Notes: generated by a model from the letters alone, not told the origin. A stretch of DNA of 64,000 nucleotides from Devosia sediminis (GCF_016411825.1 NZ_JAEKMH010000002.1:930001-994000); one strand, 5' to 3'. Positions 27,371 through 36,881 are shown, counted from the stretch's first letter. Program-made: numbers and translations.

Positions 27371-29182
27371 ATGGATCGTCGTTTCTTTCTGGGCGCCTCG
27401 GCGGCGCTTGGAACGCACCTGCTCACTCACGCGCGCTGGCTGGGAGGCTCGGCCATCGCGGCCGGGATGATTTCCGGGTCCCACGCTGCCGAGTCCGACA
27501 CCACCAGTCTCGATATCCTCACCAAGGCCGCGGATGACCAGGTTGCCGGTGTCATCGAGCGCAAGGCCGCATCACTGACCGGCTCGCCGCGCGGCCTCAC
27601 GCGCCAGGTTCGCCGTCTCGTGACGCCGTTTGTCTGGTCAGAGTCTACCTATTTCCACGACGAAACCCTGCTGCCGCATATCGAGGAAATGCTGGCCAAG
27701 CTGGTTGAGGTCCAGCATGAGGACGGCACATTCAGCGTCGGTAACCGCCATTCTCCGCCCGACACGGGCTTCCTCATCGAAGACTTTGGCCTGATGGTCT
27801 CCATCCTCGAGGCGGATGACCATGAAGCCAGCGCCGGTATTGCCGAAACCATCCGCACCATCATGGCCAAGGCCGGACCGGGACTGGCCGATGGCGGTGT
27901 TCATACGCCCAATCACCGCTGGAAGCTCTGCGCCGCCCTGGCCCGCATCAGCCACGTCACCGGCGACGAGAGCTATATCGCGCGCATTGATGAGTGGCTG
28001 GCCGAAGGCATGGATGTGGATGCCGATGCCATCTATTCGGAACGCAGCGCCATCTACTTCTCCGAGGTTACCAATCCCTCGCTACTCGTGGTCGCTCATG
28101 TCCTCGACCGGCCGGAGCTGGTCGACTACGTGCGCACCAATCTCGATGTCACCATCGAACTGTCCGAACCCAATGGCGAGGTCGAGACCATCCAGTCCCG
28201 GCGGCAGGATCAGGACCAGCGCGTGGTCAACCTCCGCTATTTCTATCCGCAATACCGCGAATTGGCGCTGCTCGACGACAATGGCCGCTTCGCCGCCATG
28301 GCCAGGCTGATCGAGGATCGCTTTGCCGCCGACCTCGGAGATTTCCTGGGCGATCTGATTGAGCGCCCAGAGCTGGCTGCGACGCTTCCTGCGGAGGTAG
28401 AGCCCTTCGAGGACTTCGAAAAGCTCTATGCCGAGGCTGGCCTGGTGCGCATCCGCCGCGGCAAGCTCAGTGCTTCGGCCTTTGGCGGCTCCGACTGGTA
28501 CAAGGACGGAGAGCAGACCCCGTTCTACAACCGCTTCGGATCCGGTCTCTCTACCAATCCGACCATGCTTCGGGCCTGGAATGGCGGCGCGGTGCTCGAA
28601 GCGGTGCGAATGGTGCCGAACTTCTTCTCCATGGGCCACTTCCGCTCAAACGGCATAACCCTCGAAGACGGAGTCATTGGTCTCGGCAACGAGCTCAACA
28701 TTCCCTACTACCTGCCCATGCCTGCTGAACGCCGCAATGCCGATGGCGTCTATGCCCTCTCGCGGTCGGTCGACGGACGCTTCAATTCCATGCTCGATTT
28801 CGAGAATCGGCCCACCCACACGCGGGACCTGGTCACCGCCGTCTCCATAGCCCAGTCCGACACCGGCTTCGATCTCGCCTTCGACGTCTCCGGTGAAGAT
28901 AATGTCGAGCTCACCTTCGAGCTGACCTTCCGCGAAGGCGGGGAACTGACCGGGGTCGAGGAACTGGAGGATGGCACCTTCCATCTCGTGGAAGGCGAGG
29001 GGACTTACACGCTCGGCGGTGACGTCATCACCTTCGGTCCCGGAAACGGCAAAGGCTCGATCAATGCAAATGCCGGCGAGCAATATAGCTGGCACAATGG
29101 CAGCCTCACGGTGAAAGGCCACCGGGTCTACATCACCGGCATGTCGCCGCTGACCTATACGCTCAGTCTCGCCTTCGCCTGA
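27371..29182 (+). CDS. Tat-exported protein, possible polysaccharide-lyase-like
   Basis: The 603-residue protein has a Tat-type signal (MDRRFFLGASAALG ... GSHAAES). The body (about 60-400) is rich in paired helices and contains HTPNHRWKLCAALARISHVTGDESYIARIDEW and RYFYPQYRELALLDDNGRFAAMARLIEDRF. The C-terminal part is beta-rich (FDVSGEDNVELTFELTFREGGELTGVEE). This helical-toroid plus beta-sandwich plan is that of several polysaccharide lyases and heparinase-like enzymes, and an Asn-His-Arg-Trp and Tyr could serve catalysis. I cannot assign a family, so substrate and even enzyme class are open. GGAGGAG precedes the ATG; the gene is monocistronic between two terminators. Confidence 0.55.
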   Translation: MDRRFFLGASAALGTHLLTHARWLGGSAIAAGMISGSHAAESDTTSLDILTKAADDQVAGVIERKAASLTGSPRGLTRQVRRLVTPFVWSESTYFHDETLLPHIEEMLAKLVEVQHEDGTFSVGNRHSPPDTGFLIEDFGLMVSILEADDHEASAGIAETIRTIMAKAGPGLADGGVHTPNHRWKLCAALARISHVTGDESYIARIDEWLAEGMDVDADAIYSERSAIYFSEVTNPSLLVVAHVLDRPELVDYVRTNLDVTIELSEPNGEVETIQSRRQDQDQRVVNLRYFYPQYRELALLDDNGRFAAMARLIEDRFAADLGDFLGDLIERPELAATLPAEVEPFEDFEKLYAEAGLVRIRRGKLSASAFGGSDWYKDGEQTPFYNRFGSGLSTNPTMLRAWNGGAVLEAVRMVPNFFSMGHFRSNGITLEDGVIGLGNELNIPYYLPMPAERRNADGVYALSRSVDGRFNSMLDFENRPTHTRDLVTAVSIAQSDTGFDLAFDVSGEDNVELTFELTFREGGELTGVEELEDGTFHLVEGEGTYTLGGDVITFGPGNGKGSINANAGEQYSWHNGSLTVKGHRVYITGMSPLTYTLSLAFA

Positions 29183-29193
29183 CGCCCAAACAA

Positions 29194-29219
29194 AAAGGCC
29201 CCGGAAAACCGGGGCCTTT
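29194..29219. terminator. Bidirectional terminator
   Basis: AAAGGCCCCGG (29194-29204), AAAA, CCGGGGCCTTT (29209-29219): an 11-base perfect stem with A and T tracts on both sides, serving the lyase-like gene and the convergent bamE. Confidence 0.85.
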
Positions 29220-29237
29220 GCATTTCTATGCGTTCGA

Positions 29238-29675
29238 TCAGATCGACGACAGGATCGCGTCGATAAAGGTCGCGTCCTGGCCGAAGGAGGGGGTGCGGCG
29301 GGTCTCGATATTGACGACCTTGCCATCGGCCAGGCCATAGACGGCGCGCTCGATCACCTTGCCATTCTTGTCGAAATACACGGCCAGCACGGTGCGCTCT
29401 TCCACCATGGTCAGGCCGAAGGCGGTCTGGTTGACCTTGGTCTCGACATAGTACCAGGCGGTGCGGTCGCCGAACGTGTTGGTGGACTGGGGCGAGCCCA
29501 GCACCAGGGTCACCAACTGCTGGCTCTGGCCGACGCGGATCTGTTGCAGCGCGGCTTCCGGGATCTCGTAACCCTGGGTGCGCTTGGAGACGAGCGACGT
29601 GCTGCTGGTGCAACCGGCCAGGGCAACAGCCAGCACGGCTGCGGCGACGGAGGCTTTAGCAAGACGCAGGGGCAT
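29238..29675 (-). CDS. bamE: Outer membrane assembly lipoprotein BamE
   Basis: BamE (SmpA/OmlA) is a lipoprotein of the outer-membrane beta-barrel assembly machine. The 145-residue protein has a lipoprotein signal ending LAGC (lipobox before Cys22) and the BamE core: LQQIRVGQSQQLVTLVLGSPQSTNTFGDRTAWYYVE, then RTVLAVYFDKNGKVIERAVYGL. In this order it stands divergent from a cytochrome bc1 chaperone gene, as here. Confidence 0.92.
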   Translation of the reverse strand: MPLRLAKASVAAAVLAVALAGCTSSTSLVSKRTQGYEIPEAALQQIRVGQSQQLVTLVLGSPQSTNTFGDRTAWYYVETKVNQTAFGLTMVEERTVLAVYFDKNGKVIERAVYGLADGKVVNIETRRTPSFGQDATFIDAILSSI

Positions 29676-29679
29676 GAAT

Positions 29680-29709
29680 TTGACTTTCCCGATAGCTCTC
29701 GAATATAGG
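29680..29709 (+). promoter_or_regulatory. Predicted sigma70-type promoter for bc1 chaperone operon
   Basis: TTGACT (29680-29685), an 18-base spacer and TATAGG (29704-29709) face the plus-strand operon that begins at 29841. Visual match only. Confidence 0.4.
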
Positions 29710-29840
29710 CGTGACACTAGGGCGCGTGCCCAAAACTCGCCGGACTGTGTAGCCGTCAACTTGGCTGTCTGGCAAGCTGGCAATAGTCCCGCATCCATAT
29801 CTGCCCGTGTTTGACCGATACCGACGCTGAGCGCAATCCC

Positions 29841-30368
29841 ATGATCTTGTCCTTGTTTCGCAAGAAGACTGCCACAGAGCCAGTTTACGCCGTCTATAAT
29901 TCCATTGTGGCGCAATCCCGGCAGCCGGTTTTCTATGCGGAGATGGGCGTGCCCGATACCGTGACGGGCCGTTTCGACATGATCAGCCTCCACATGGCGC
30001 TGCTGTTCCGCCGCCTGCGCCATGGCCCGCAATCGGCCAAGGATTTCAGCCAGGCGGTCTTCGATCTCTTCTTCAAGGACATGGACCGCTCGCTGCGTGA
30101 AATGGGCGTGTCCGATCTGGGCGTGCCCAAGAAGATCCAGAAGATGGGCAATATCTTCTTCGGCCTGCTCGCTGCCCTCAACGAGGCTCTGGACCGCAAC
30201 GACGCCGATGCCCTGGCGGGCGTGCTCGCTCGCAATATTTTCGATGGCGAGGACACGCCGCAGCTTCGCGCCTTGGCCGGCTATGTCGTGGCCCGCGATG
30301 CCGAGCTGGCGGCCCAGCCGGTTGAAGCCATAACCGGCGGCACCGTCCGCTTCGAGGCCGCTGCATGA
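29841..30368 (+). CDS. Ubiquinol-cytochrome c chaperone (CBP3-like)
   Basis: The 175-residue protein reads VYAVYNSIVAQSRQPVFYAEMGVPDTVTGRFDMISLHMALLFRRLR and QAVFDLFFKDMDRSLREMGVSDLGVPKKIQKM, the conserved core of the ubiquinol-cytochrome c chaperone family that helps mature cytochrome b of complex III in mitochondria and alphaproteobacteria. ATG 29841 is chosen; an in-frame TTG at 29811 is possible but weak. The stop overlaps the next gene by four bases. Confidence 0.88.
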   Translation: MILSLFRKKTATEPVYAVYNSIVAQSRQPVFYAEMGVPDTVTGRFDMISLHMALLFRRLRHGPQSAKDFSQAVFDLFFKDMDRSLREMGVSDLGVPKKIQKMGNIFFGLLAALNEALDRNDADALAGVLARNIFDGEDTPQLRALAGYVVARDAELAAQPVEAITGGTVRFEAAA

Positions 30369-30916
30369 GCGGCGTCTCCGAGCCCATCTTCGACGCGGTC
30401 GTTCGCATCGACAGGTTGCCAGCCGGCGGTCGCTCGCTGACCGTCGATGCCAACGAGGCGGAACGCGCGGCCATTGCACAAGCCATGCAGATCATTTCCG
30501 TCGAGCATTTTTCGGCCAGTCTCAGCGTCGTGCCGCTGCGCGGTGGCCTTCGGGCCCAGGGCCACCTCAAGGCGCGCGTGACCCAGGCGTCGGTGGTGAG
30601 CTTCGAGCCTGTGGCCGAAACGGTCGAGGAGGAAATCGACCGCGTCTTCCTGCCGGCCCCGCGTGAAGGTCAGGCTCCGGCGCCAGGCGCCGAAATCTAC
30701 ATTGACCTTGAAAACGACGATTTTCCCGATCACATCGACGGCCCCGAAGTCGATCTCAGCGCGCTGCTGCTCGAAACACTGGCTCTGGCGCTCGATCCCT
30801 ATCCACGCCTGCCGGGCGAAAGCCTCGAAGGCCTCGGGATTTCGACTGGTGACGCCGAGGAAGGTCCCTTTGCCAAGCTGGCCCGCCTCAAGGACGGGAA
30901 TGGGGATAAGGACTGA
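30365..30916 (+). CDS. DUF177 (YceD-like) protein
   Basis: The 183-residue protein belongs to DUF177: FSASLSVVPLRGGLRAQGHLKARVTQASVVSFEPVAETVEEEIDRVFLP, then the acidic DHIDGPEVDLSALLLETLALALDPYPRLPGE. In many bacteria YceD is linked to 23S rRNA accumulation and precedes rpmF and plsX; here rpmF is absent and plsX follows. It overlaps the chaperone gene (ATGA). Confidence 0.88.
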   Translation: MSGVSEPIFDAVVRIDRLPAGGRSLTVDANEAERAAIAQAMQIISVEHFSASLSVVPLRGGLRAQGHLKARVTQASVVSFEPVAETVEEEIDRVFLPAPREGQAPAPGAEIYIDLENDDFPDHIDGPEVDLSALLLETLALALDPYPRLPGESLEGLGISTGDAEEGPFAKLARLKDGNGDKD

Positions 30917-30997
30917 TCGAGCCCTGCGGGGCTTGCGCCGACCCGATGATGGGATATGTTTGTTTGCTCGCTGCTGCGGGCCGAAAAACGGGCTGAA

Positions 30998-32068
30998 ATG
31001 ACCGATTCTATAACGATTTCCGTGGATGCCATGGGGGGCGACCACGCCCCGCGTGCCGTCATTCACGGCGCCCACCTGGCCCTCAAGGAACGCCGAAACA
31101 CGCGCTTCATCTTCCACGGCATCAAGGATCAGATCGATCCGCTGCTCGAGGAATTCCCGGCCCTGAAGCCGGTCTCCACAGTCCGCCACTGCGAAACCAT
31201 CATTGCCATGGACGAAAAGCCCAGCCAGGCGCTGCGCAAGGGCAAGGGCACCTCGTCCATGTGGATGGCCATCCAGGCCGTCAAGGACAAGGAAGCCGAT
31301 GTCGCCATTTCCGGCGGCAATACCGGCGCGCTCATGGCCATGGCCACCTTCTGCCTGCGACCCATGGAAGGTATTTCCCGCCCCGGCATCGCCGCCATCT
31401 GGCCGACCCTGCGTTCCGACATCATCGTGCTCGACATGGGCGCCACCATCGGTGCCGATGCCCAGCAGCTCGTCGACTACGCCATTCTCGGCTCGGCGCT
31501 CGCCCGTGCCCTGTTCGACAGCGATTCTCCCACGGTTGGCCTGCTCAATGTCGGCACCGAGGAAGTGAAGGGCCTCGACTACATCAAGGAAGCCGGCAAG
31601 ATTCTCTCCGAGGCCAGCGGGGCAGGGTTCACCTACCACGGCTTCGTCGAGGGCGACGATATCGGCAAGGGCACGGTCGACGTCGTCGTCACTGAGGGCT
31701 TTGTCGGCAATATCGCGCTCAAGACCGCCGAGGGCACCGCCCGGCAGGTCGCCACCTATCTGCGCCAATCGCTCAAGGCGACCCTGATGAGCAAGGTCGG
31801 GGCGCTCTTTGCCTCCTCGGCCCTCAATGCGCTCAAGCGCAAGATGGACCCGCGCACCGTCAATGGCGGCGTGTTCATGGGCCTCAACGGCATTGTCATC
31901 AAATCCCACGGCGGCACCGACGAGATCGGCTACAAGAGTGCGCTGGGCCTGTCCTATGAAATGGCGCGCAACCGCCTCATGGACAAGGTCGGCGACACCA
32001 TGCACCGCTTCCCAATCAACAGGGCCGCCCCCGGGCCGTCCTCCGAGACCGAGGCCAAATCGGCGTGA
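30998..32068 (+). CDS. plsX: Phosphate acyltransferase PlsX
   Basis: PlsX converts acyl-ACP to acyl-phosphate for phospholipid synthesis at the membrane surface. The 356-residue protein starts [25 protein letters not shown] and includes [56 protein letters not shown] and [21 protein letters not shown] 30998 gives the normal N-terminus. Its end overlaps the fabH GTG start. Confidence 0.96.
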   Translation: MTDSITISVDAMGGDHAPRAVIHGAHLALKERRNTRFIFHGIKDQIDPLLEEFPALKPVSTVRHCETIIAMDEKPSQALRKGKGTSSMWMAIQAVKDKEADVAISGGNTGALMAMATFCLRPMEGISRPGIAAIWPTLRSDIIVLDMGATIGADAQQLVDYAILGSALARALFDSDSPTVGLLNVGTEEVKGLDYIKEAGKILSEASGAGFTYHGFVEGDDIGKGTVDVVVTEGFVGNIALKTAEGTARQVATYLRQSLKATLMSKVGALFASSALNALKRKMDPRTVNGGVFMGLNGIVIKSHGGTDEIGYKSALGLSYEMARNRLMDKVGDTMHRFPINRAAPGPSSETEAKSA

Positions 32069-33045
32069 CCAGTTCCATCCGCTCTGTCGTTCGTGGCGTC
32101 GGCAGCTATTTGCCGGCCAAGGTCGTGACCAATGAGGAATTGGCCAAGACCGTTGATACATCCGACGAATGGATTCAGCAGCGCGTCGGCATCAAGGAGC
32201 GGCACATCGCCGCCGAGGGCGAATACACGTCCGATCTCGCAACTGCCGCTGCCCGCGCCGCCCTCGACAATGCCGGGCTTACCGTCGAGGACATCGACCT
32301 CATCGTCGTTGCCACCACCACGCCCGATTACACCTTTCCCAGCGCTGCCTCGCTGGTGCAGATGAAGCTGGGCATGAACCACGGCTTCGCCTTCGACATC
32401 CAGGCCGTCTGTTCGGGCTTCGTCTATGCCGTGGCCACCGCCGACAGCTACATCAAGAACGGCATGGCCCGCCGCGTCCTCGTCATCGGCGCCGAAACGT
32501 TCTCGCGCCTGCTTGACTGGACCGATCGCACCACCTGCGTGCTGTTCGGCGACGGCGCTGGCGCCATCGTCATGGAGCGGGTCGATCTCGCCCCCGGCGA
32601 ACCCGAGCGCGGCGTCCTGACCTCGGCCCTCCGCTCCGATGGCCGCCACTGGGACAAGCTCTATGTCGATGGCGGCCCCTCGACCACGGGCACCACCGGC
32701 GTCGTGCACATGCAGGGCCCCGAAGTCTTCCGCCACGCCGTGGGCAAGATCACCGACGTGGTCTATGCCTCGCTCGAACAGGCCGGCTACACGGTCGACG
32801 ACCTCGACTGGTTCGTGCCGCATCAGGCCAACAAGCGCATCATCGAGGGGGCAGGGGCCAAACTCGGCCTGCCGTCCGAAAAGGTCATCATGACCGTCGA
32901 TATCCATGCCAATACCTCGGCCGCCTCGGTGCCGCTGGCGCTCAGCGTCGCCGTCGCCGATGGCCGCATCAAGCAGGGCGATCTGGTCATGCTCGAAGCC
33001 ATGGGCGGAGGCTTTACCTGGGGCGCTTCGCTCATTCGCTGGTAG
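32065..33045 (+). CDS. fabH: Beta-ketoacyl-ACP synthase III
   Basis: FabH starts fatty acid chains by condensing acetyl-CoA with malonyl-ACP. The 326-residue protein has catalytic Cys116 in [14 protein letters not shown], His in [12 protein letters not shown] and Asn in [15 protein letters not shown], completing the Cys-His-Asn triad. The start is GTG overlapping the plsX stop. The plsX-fabH-ihfA-merR order is conserved in alphaproteobacteria. Confidence 0.96.
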   Translation: MTSSIRSVVRGVGSYLPAKVVTNEELAKTVDTSDEWIQQRVGIKERHIAAEGEYTSDLATAAARAALDNAGLTVEDIDLIVVATTTPDYTFPSAASLVQMKLGMNHGFAFDIQAVCSGFVYAVATADSYIKNGMARRVLVIGAETFSRLLDWTDRTTCVLFGDGAGAIVMERVDLAPGEPERGVLTSALRSDGRHWDKLYVDGGPSTTGTTGVVHMQGPEVFRHAVGKITDVVYASLEQAGYTVDDLDWFVPHQANKRIIEGAGAKLGLPSEKVIMTVDIHANTSAASVPLALSVAVADGRIKQGDLVMLEAMGGGFTWGASLIRW

Positions 33046-33059
33046 CCGCTCAAGCTGCA

Positions 33060-33088
33060 TTGACCTTAAGCGTTTCAAGGCGTTAGTG
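33060..33088 (+). promoter_or_regulatory. Predicted promoter upstream of ihfA
   Basis: TTGACC (33060-33065), 17 bases, TTAGTG (33083-33088). It lies in the 213-base gap between fabH and ihfA, which otherwise shows no gene. Confidence 0.35.
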
Positions 33089-33258
33089 TCACTTCGGGTG
33101 GAGGAACCCGGCACCGGGGGTGGCGACGGAAGATCGCGCTTTGGTGTCGAACTGGGCAAAGAATCCCGAGCACGGGCCGGGCCGCCAGCGGCTGCGCCGG
33201 CCCAATAGTGGCAGACCGAACGTCGGGAGACCGGACCCATGGCAACACGGGGGTGCGA

Positions 33259-33570
33259 ATGACGCAGAAGACGGTAACGCGGGCCGACCTGGCCGAGGCA
33301 GTTTATGGCTCTGTTGGCCTGTCGCGAACCGAATCGGCCGAACTGGTCGAGCGGGTGCTGGAGCTGATCACCGATGCCCTGGTCACGGGAGCAAACGTCA
33401 AGCTCTCGTCCTTCGGATCGTTCCAAGTGCGCTCCAAGAACGAGCGTATCGGCCGCAATCCCAAGACCGGCGAGGAAGTGCCGATCCTGCCGCGGCAGGT
33501 TCTTGTGTTCAAACCGTCCAACGTGTTGAAGTCCAAAATCAACAAGTCTATGGTCAGCGCTGGAAAGTAA
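33259..33570 (+). CDS. ihfA: Integration host factor subunit alpha
   Basis: IHF-alpha pairs with IHF-beta to bend DNA at specific sites. The 103-residue protein has [31 protein letters not shown] and [29 protein letters not shown], including the beta-arm with RNPKTGE, diagnostic for the HU/IHF family. Length and the position before the MerR gene favour IhfA over HU. ATG 33259 follows a G-rich ribosome-binding site. Confidence 0.93.
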   Translation: MTQKTVTRADLAEAVYGSVGLSRTESAELVERVLELITDALVTGANVKLSSFGSFQVRSKNERIGRNPKTGEEVPILPRQVLVFKPSNVLKSKINKSMVSAGK

Positions 33571-33674
33571 GGCTTTTGCGAGCTTTGCCTTGCTCGCCGG
33601 GGACGCCGTCTCCCGGTGGGAAGACCAGTCGGGGATAGAGCAATTTCACTTGCTCGCGCCAGGGAGACTGCGGT

Positions 33675-34130
33675 TTGGACAAGTCGCCAGACGCGTTCCG
33701 TACCATCTCTGAAGCTGCCGAAGAGCTCGATCTCCCGCAGCACGTGCTGCGATTCTGGGAAACCCGTTTCAACACCATCCGTCCGCTCAAGCGCGGCGGT
33801 GGCCGGCGCTATTATCGCCCCGAAGACGTCATGCTGCTGCGCGGCATCCGGCACCTGCTTTACGATCAGGGTTTCACCATCAAGGGCGTGCAGCGCATCC
33901 TCAAGGATCAGGGCCCCCGCTATGTCATCGCCGTGGGCGAGGGCAAGGGCCTCGACGAAATCCTGCCGCTGATCGAACAGGCCGAGGCCGCCGGCGACGA
34001 GGCGGAACTGGAAGAAGCCGAAATGCTCGCCAGCCCGGCCCTCGACCAGGAATCGCGCGAAAAACTCTCCGAAGTCCTCCGCGACCTCCTGGAATGCAAA
34101 CGCATCCTCGAACGCGCCCGCGAACACTGA
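33675..34130 (+). CDS. MerR-family transcriptional regulator
   Basis: The 151-residue protein begins [55 protein letters not shown], a MerR-type winged helix, followed by a short helical, acidic tail ([18 protein letters not shown]). The start is TTG 33675 with AGGGAG nearby. It is the usual partner downstream of ihfA in this order. No Cys metal site is seen; the signal it senses is unknown. Confidence 0.88.
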   Translation: MDKSPDAFRTISEAAEELDLPQHVLRFWETRFNTIRPLKRGGGRRYYRPEDVMLLRGIRHLLYDQGFTIKGVQRILKDQGPRYVIAVGEGKGLDEILPLIEQAEAAGDEAELEEAEMLASPALDQESREKLSEVLRDLLECKRILERAREH

Positions 34131-34160
34131 TCCGACTTGGTTATGAGGTTGCGCTCTTTC

Positions 34161-34232
34161 CCACCCTCCCCCTTGAGGGGAGGTACCAAAGCTAGGCCGT
34201 TTGGCCGTAGCGAAGGTGGGGAGGGGGTGTCG
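34161..34232. repeat. CCACCCTC/CTTGAGGGGAGG palindromic repeat, copy B
   Basis: CCACCCTCCCC with TTGA and GGGGAGG, then GGCCGTTTGGCC, and a closing GGTGGGGAGGGGGTGTCG. Related to copies at 11200 and 40033. It sits between the merR and iolG genes. Confidence 0.6.
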
Positions 34233-34251
34233 AAAGCAGACTTCAGTGACA

Positions 34252-34269
34252 TTGGAATTCACATTCCAA
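34252..34269. promoter_or_regulatory. Predicted IolR operator upstream of iolG
   Basis: GGAA (34254-34257), six bases, TTCC (34264-34267) match the GGAA-N6-TTCC consensus reported for the rhizobial inositol repressor IolR. The wider TTGGAAT / ATTCCAA arms make an 18-base palindrome 68 bases before iolG. Confidence 0.65.
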
Positions 34270-34337
34270 AATCCGCAAAAATCATCTATTCATTCCACAG
34301 CTATCCGGCGCAGTCCGGCCAAAGGTGGAGCCCATAC

Positions 34338-35366
34338 ATGACCGTTCGTTTCGCCCTTCTCGGCGCCGGCCGCATCGGCAAGGTTCACGCCAAGGCCGTC
34401 ACTTCAAATCCCAAGGCAAAACTGGTCGCCGTGGCCGATGCCATGGCTGACGCCGCCTCCGCCATTGCGGCCCAGTATGGCGCCGAAATCCGCACCATCG
34501 AAGCCATCGAGTCGGCCAGCGACATCGACGCGGTGATCGTCTGCACGCCCACCGATACCCATGCCGACCTGATCGAGCGGTTTGCGCGCGCCGGCAAGGC
34601 CATCTTCTGCGAAAAGCCGGTCGATCTCGATATCGAGCGGGTCAAAACCTGCATCCGCACCGTCGACGAAACCGGCGCGACCCTCATGGTCGGCTTCAAT
34701 CGCCGCTTCGATCCGCATTTCCAGGCCGTGAAGGCCGCCATCGAGGCCGGTCAGATCGGCGCGGTGGAAATGGTCACCATCGTCTCGCGCGATCCCGGCG
34801 CGCCGCCGGCCGACTATGTGAAGCGCTCGGGCGGCATTTTCCGCGATATGACCATCCACGATTTCGACATGGCCCGCTTCCTCCTCGGCGAAGAGATCGA
34901 CACCGTCTCGGCCCAGGCCTCGGTGCTGGTGGATAAGGCCATCGGCGAAGCCGGCGACTATGACAGCGCCTCGGTCATGCTGTTCACCGCCTCGGGCAAG
35001 CATGCCACCATTTCCAATTCCCGCCGCGCCACCTATGGCTACGACCAGCGCATCGAGGTGCATGGCTCCGAGGGCGCCGTCGCCGCCGAGAATCAACGCC
35101 CGGTCTCGATCGAGATCGCCAATGCTTCGGGCTATACCCGTCCGCCGCTGCACGACTTCTTCATGACCCGCTACACCGAGGCATATGCCCGCGAAATCAG
35201 CGCCTTCATCGATTTTGTGGAATCGAAATCTCCGGCCTCGCCCAGCGGCACGGACGGTCTCATCGCCCTGGCTCTGGCCGACGCGGCACTGAAATCGGTC
35301 AAGGAGGGCAGGGCGGTGAAAGTGGGCGAGATCACCGGACCCCTGGCCGACCGGAGCGTGTTCTAG
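34338..35366 (+). CDS. iolG: myo-Inositol 2-dehydrogenase
   Basis: IolG oxidises myo-inositol to scyllo-inosose with NAD, the first step of inositol catabolism. The 342-residue Gfo/Idh/MocA protein has the Rossmann motif LLGAGRIGKVHAKAV, the catalytic-lysine motif FCEKPVDL and RDMTIHDFDMARFLLGEE with the catalytic Asp and His. ATG 34338 is preceded by GGTGGAG. The family alone would allow other sugar dehydrogenases, but the adjacent iolBEDC genes and the IolR-like site upstream support IolG. Confidence 0.9.
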   Translation: MTVRFALLGAGRIGKVHAKAVTSNPKAKLVAVADAMADAASAIAAQYGAEIRTIEAIESASDIDAVIVCTPTDTHADLIERFARAGKAIFCEKPVDLDIERVKTCIRTVDETGATLMVGFNRRFDPHFQAVKAAIEAGQIGAVEMVTIVSRDPGAPPADYVKRSGGIFRDMTIHDFDMARFLLGEEIDTVSAQASVLVDKAIGEAGDYDSASVMLFTASGKHATISNSRRATYGYDQRIEVHGSEGAVAAENQRPVSIEIANASGYTRPPLHDFFMTRYTEAYAREISAFIDFVESKSPASPSGTDGLIALALADAALKSVKEGRAVKVGEITGPLADRSVF

Positions 35367-35406
35367 GGGCGCTGAGACCGGGCCGGCAATCGTGTTAGCC
35401 TGGGCC

Positions 35407-35883
35407 ATGCACCGCCCGCTGATTCCGCTGCTGCTGATCGTTCTCTTCGCTCCTCCGGCGCTGGCGAGCGAGCTGCTGCGCACCGTCACCGCCGACGGCA
35501 CTTGCGAGCGACTGGTCATCGAAGACGTCGAGCTCACCGCCGAATGCGGCACGCCGGTCACACAGATGCATGAAAGCGATGGGCGCGTCGCCGTTTCGGC
35601 CGGCACTGGCGGGCAGGCCTGGTTCGGCCTCGCCGGACCTGAACGCATCTTGCTGTTTTACGGCCCCGGCAACGGTGACAACTGGACCGACCACGCGGTC
35701 AATCAGGTCGTCGTTCATGATAATGCCACCAGCACCAACACCATCATGCGCGAAGCCACCGGTGCCTGCATCTATCGCGACGCCGATCCAGGCATGCTGA
35801 TCACCTGCGAAGCTAAGGATGTGACCGACAGCGTCTACGCCCTGACCTACCGCACCGATGGTGGTATGAGCTTCACCTTCTAG
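35407..35883 (+). CDS. Hypothetical secreted protein
   Basis: The 158-residue protein begins with a clear Sec signal (PLIPLLLIVLFAPPALASE). The mature part contains four Cys (in GTCERL, AECGTP, GACIYRD and ITCEAKD), suggesting two disulfides in the periplasm. I do not recognise the family. It follows iolG by 40 bases and converges with iolB; a link to inositol use is possible but only positional. ATG 35407 is preferred over an upstream in-frame start. Confidence 0.6.
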   Translation: MHRPLIPLLLIVLFAPPALASELLRTVTADGTCERLVIEDVELTAECGTPVTQMHESDGRVAVSAGTGGQAWFGLAGPERILLFYGPGNGDNWTDHAVNQVVVHDNATSTNTIMREATGACIYRDADPGMLITCEAKDVTDSVYALTYRTDGGMSFTF

Positions 35884-35884
35884 C

Positions 35885-36685
35885 CTATTTCAGCATCCAC
35901 TCATGCTCGGGCGCATTGTGGAATTTCCACACGCGCTTCGGCCCGGCCATGACATTGAGATAATAGCTGTCATAGCCCGCCGTGGTCGCCACCGGATGGT
36001 AGCCACGCGGCACCAGCACCACGTCGCCATCCTCGATGGCCATGGCTTCATCGAGGCTCCGGTCATCGGTGAACACCCGTTGAAAGCCAAAGCCCTGAGG
36101 CGGGTTGAAGCGGTGGTAATAGCTCTCCTCGAGCTGGCTTTCGTGCGGTAGATTGTCCTGGTCGTGCTTGTGTGGCGGATAGGACGAGGTATTGCCCTGC
36201 GGCGTGATCACCTCCACCACCAGCAGCGCATTGGCCGCGCCGTCATCCTCGGGCATGATATTGTAGACATGGCGCACATTGGCGTCCTTGCCGCGCGTGA
36301 TCCGCTCATGCATTCCCGGCGGGATGACCCGCGCATGAAAATCGCCGCCGCCCGGCGCCGAACACACGGCCAGCTCGAGGTCAGTGGTCGCGTCCACTGC
36401 CCAATTGCGCCCGGCCGGCACATAAAGCGCCCAGGGCGCCCCCTCGAACGGGCTCATGCGCTCGCCCAGTTCGCCGAAATCCTCGCCATCCACGGCAAAG
36501 CGGCCCTTGCCGCTGACCAGCACGAGGCACACTTCGCGCTCCTCGGTGGCCCCGCCATAGGCCTCGCCCGCGGCGAGCCGATGGAGCCCGAAGCCGACAT
36601 GCGTCCAGCCCGCCGAAGCGGGCGTCACATCATGGATCTTTCCGCTCGTTGTCGTCGGCCGGATCAGCAGGTGGGAGAGTGGCAT
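35885..36685 (-). CDS. iolB: 5-Deoxy-glucuronate isomerase
   Basis: IolB converts 5-deoxy-glucuronate to 5-dehydro-2-deoxygluconate in the inositol pathway. The 266-residue cupin protein has EEREVCLVLVSGKGRFAVDGEDF, a metal-site segment SSYPPHKHDQDNLPHESQLEESYYHRFNPPQGFGFQRVF and VLVPRGYHPVATTAGYDSYYLNVMAGP. AGGAGGAG precedes ATG 36685. The start lies 56 bases inside the upstream small membrane gene. Last gene of the minus-strand iol run. Confidence 0.94.
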   Translation of the reverse strand: MPLSHLLIRPTTTSGKIHDVTPASAGWTHVGFGLHRLAAGEAYGGATEEREVCLVLVSGKGRFAVDGEDFGELGERMSPFEGAPWALYVPAGRNWAVDATTDLELAVCSAPGGGDFHARVIPPGMHERITRGKDANVRHVYNIMPEDDGAANALLVVEVITPQGNTSSYPPHKHDQDNLPHESQLEESYYHRFNPPQGFGFQRVFTDDRSLDEAMAIEDGDVVLVPRGYHPVATTAGYDSYYLNVMAGPKRVWKFHNAPEHEWMLK

Positions 36686-36881
36686 TATGAGGCTCCTCCT
36701 TGGGAAACTTGTAGAAGAAATTCCAGCCCACATAGGCCAGCGCCGCGCCGACCAGGAAGGCCCAGAACTGGTCCTTGCTGACCAGCAGTTCCCAGCCCAG
36801 CCACAGCGCCAGGAACACCGCCACGGCAATGCGCCGCCACAGGGGCCGGAACCATTTCAAGTCGTTTTCTTTCAGCGCCAT
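36630..36881 (-). CDS. Small membrane protein (DUF3329-like)
   Basis: The 83-residue protein reads FRPLWRRIAVAVFLALWLGWELL and FWAFLVGAALAYVGWNFFYKF, two membrane helices with the RPLW motif I associate with DUF3329. The C-terminal tail, rich in Pro, Asp and Glu, is encoded by DNA that overlaps the 5' end of iolB. It lies between iolE and iolB on the same strand, separated from iolE by a repeat. Its role is unknown; it might be incidental to inositol use. Confidence 0.55.
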   Translation of the reverse strand: MALKENDLKWFRPLWRRIAVAVFLALWLGWELLVSKDQFWAFLVGAALAYVGWNFFYKFPKEEPHNATLPPADPADDNERKDP

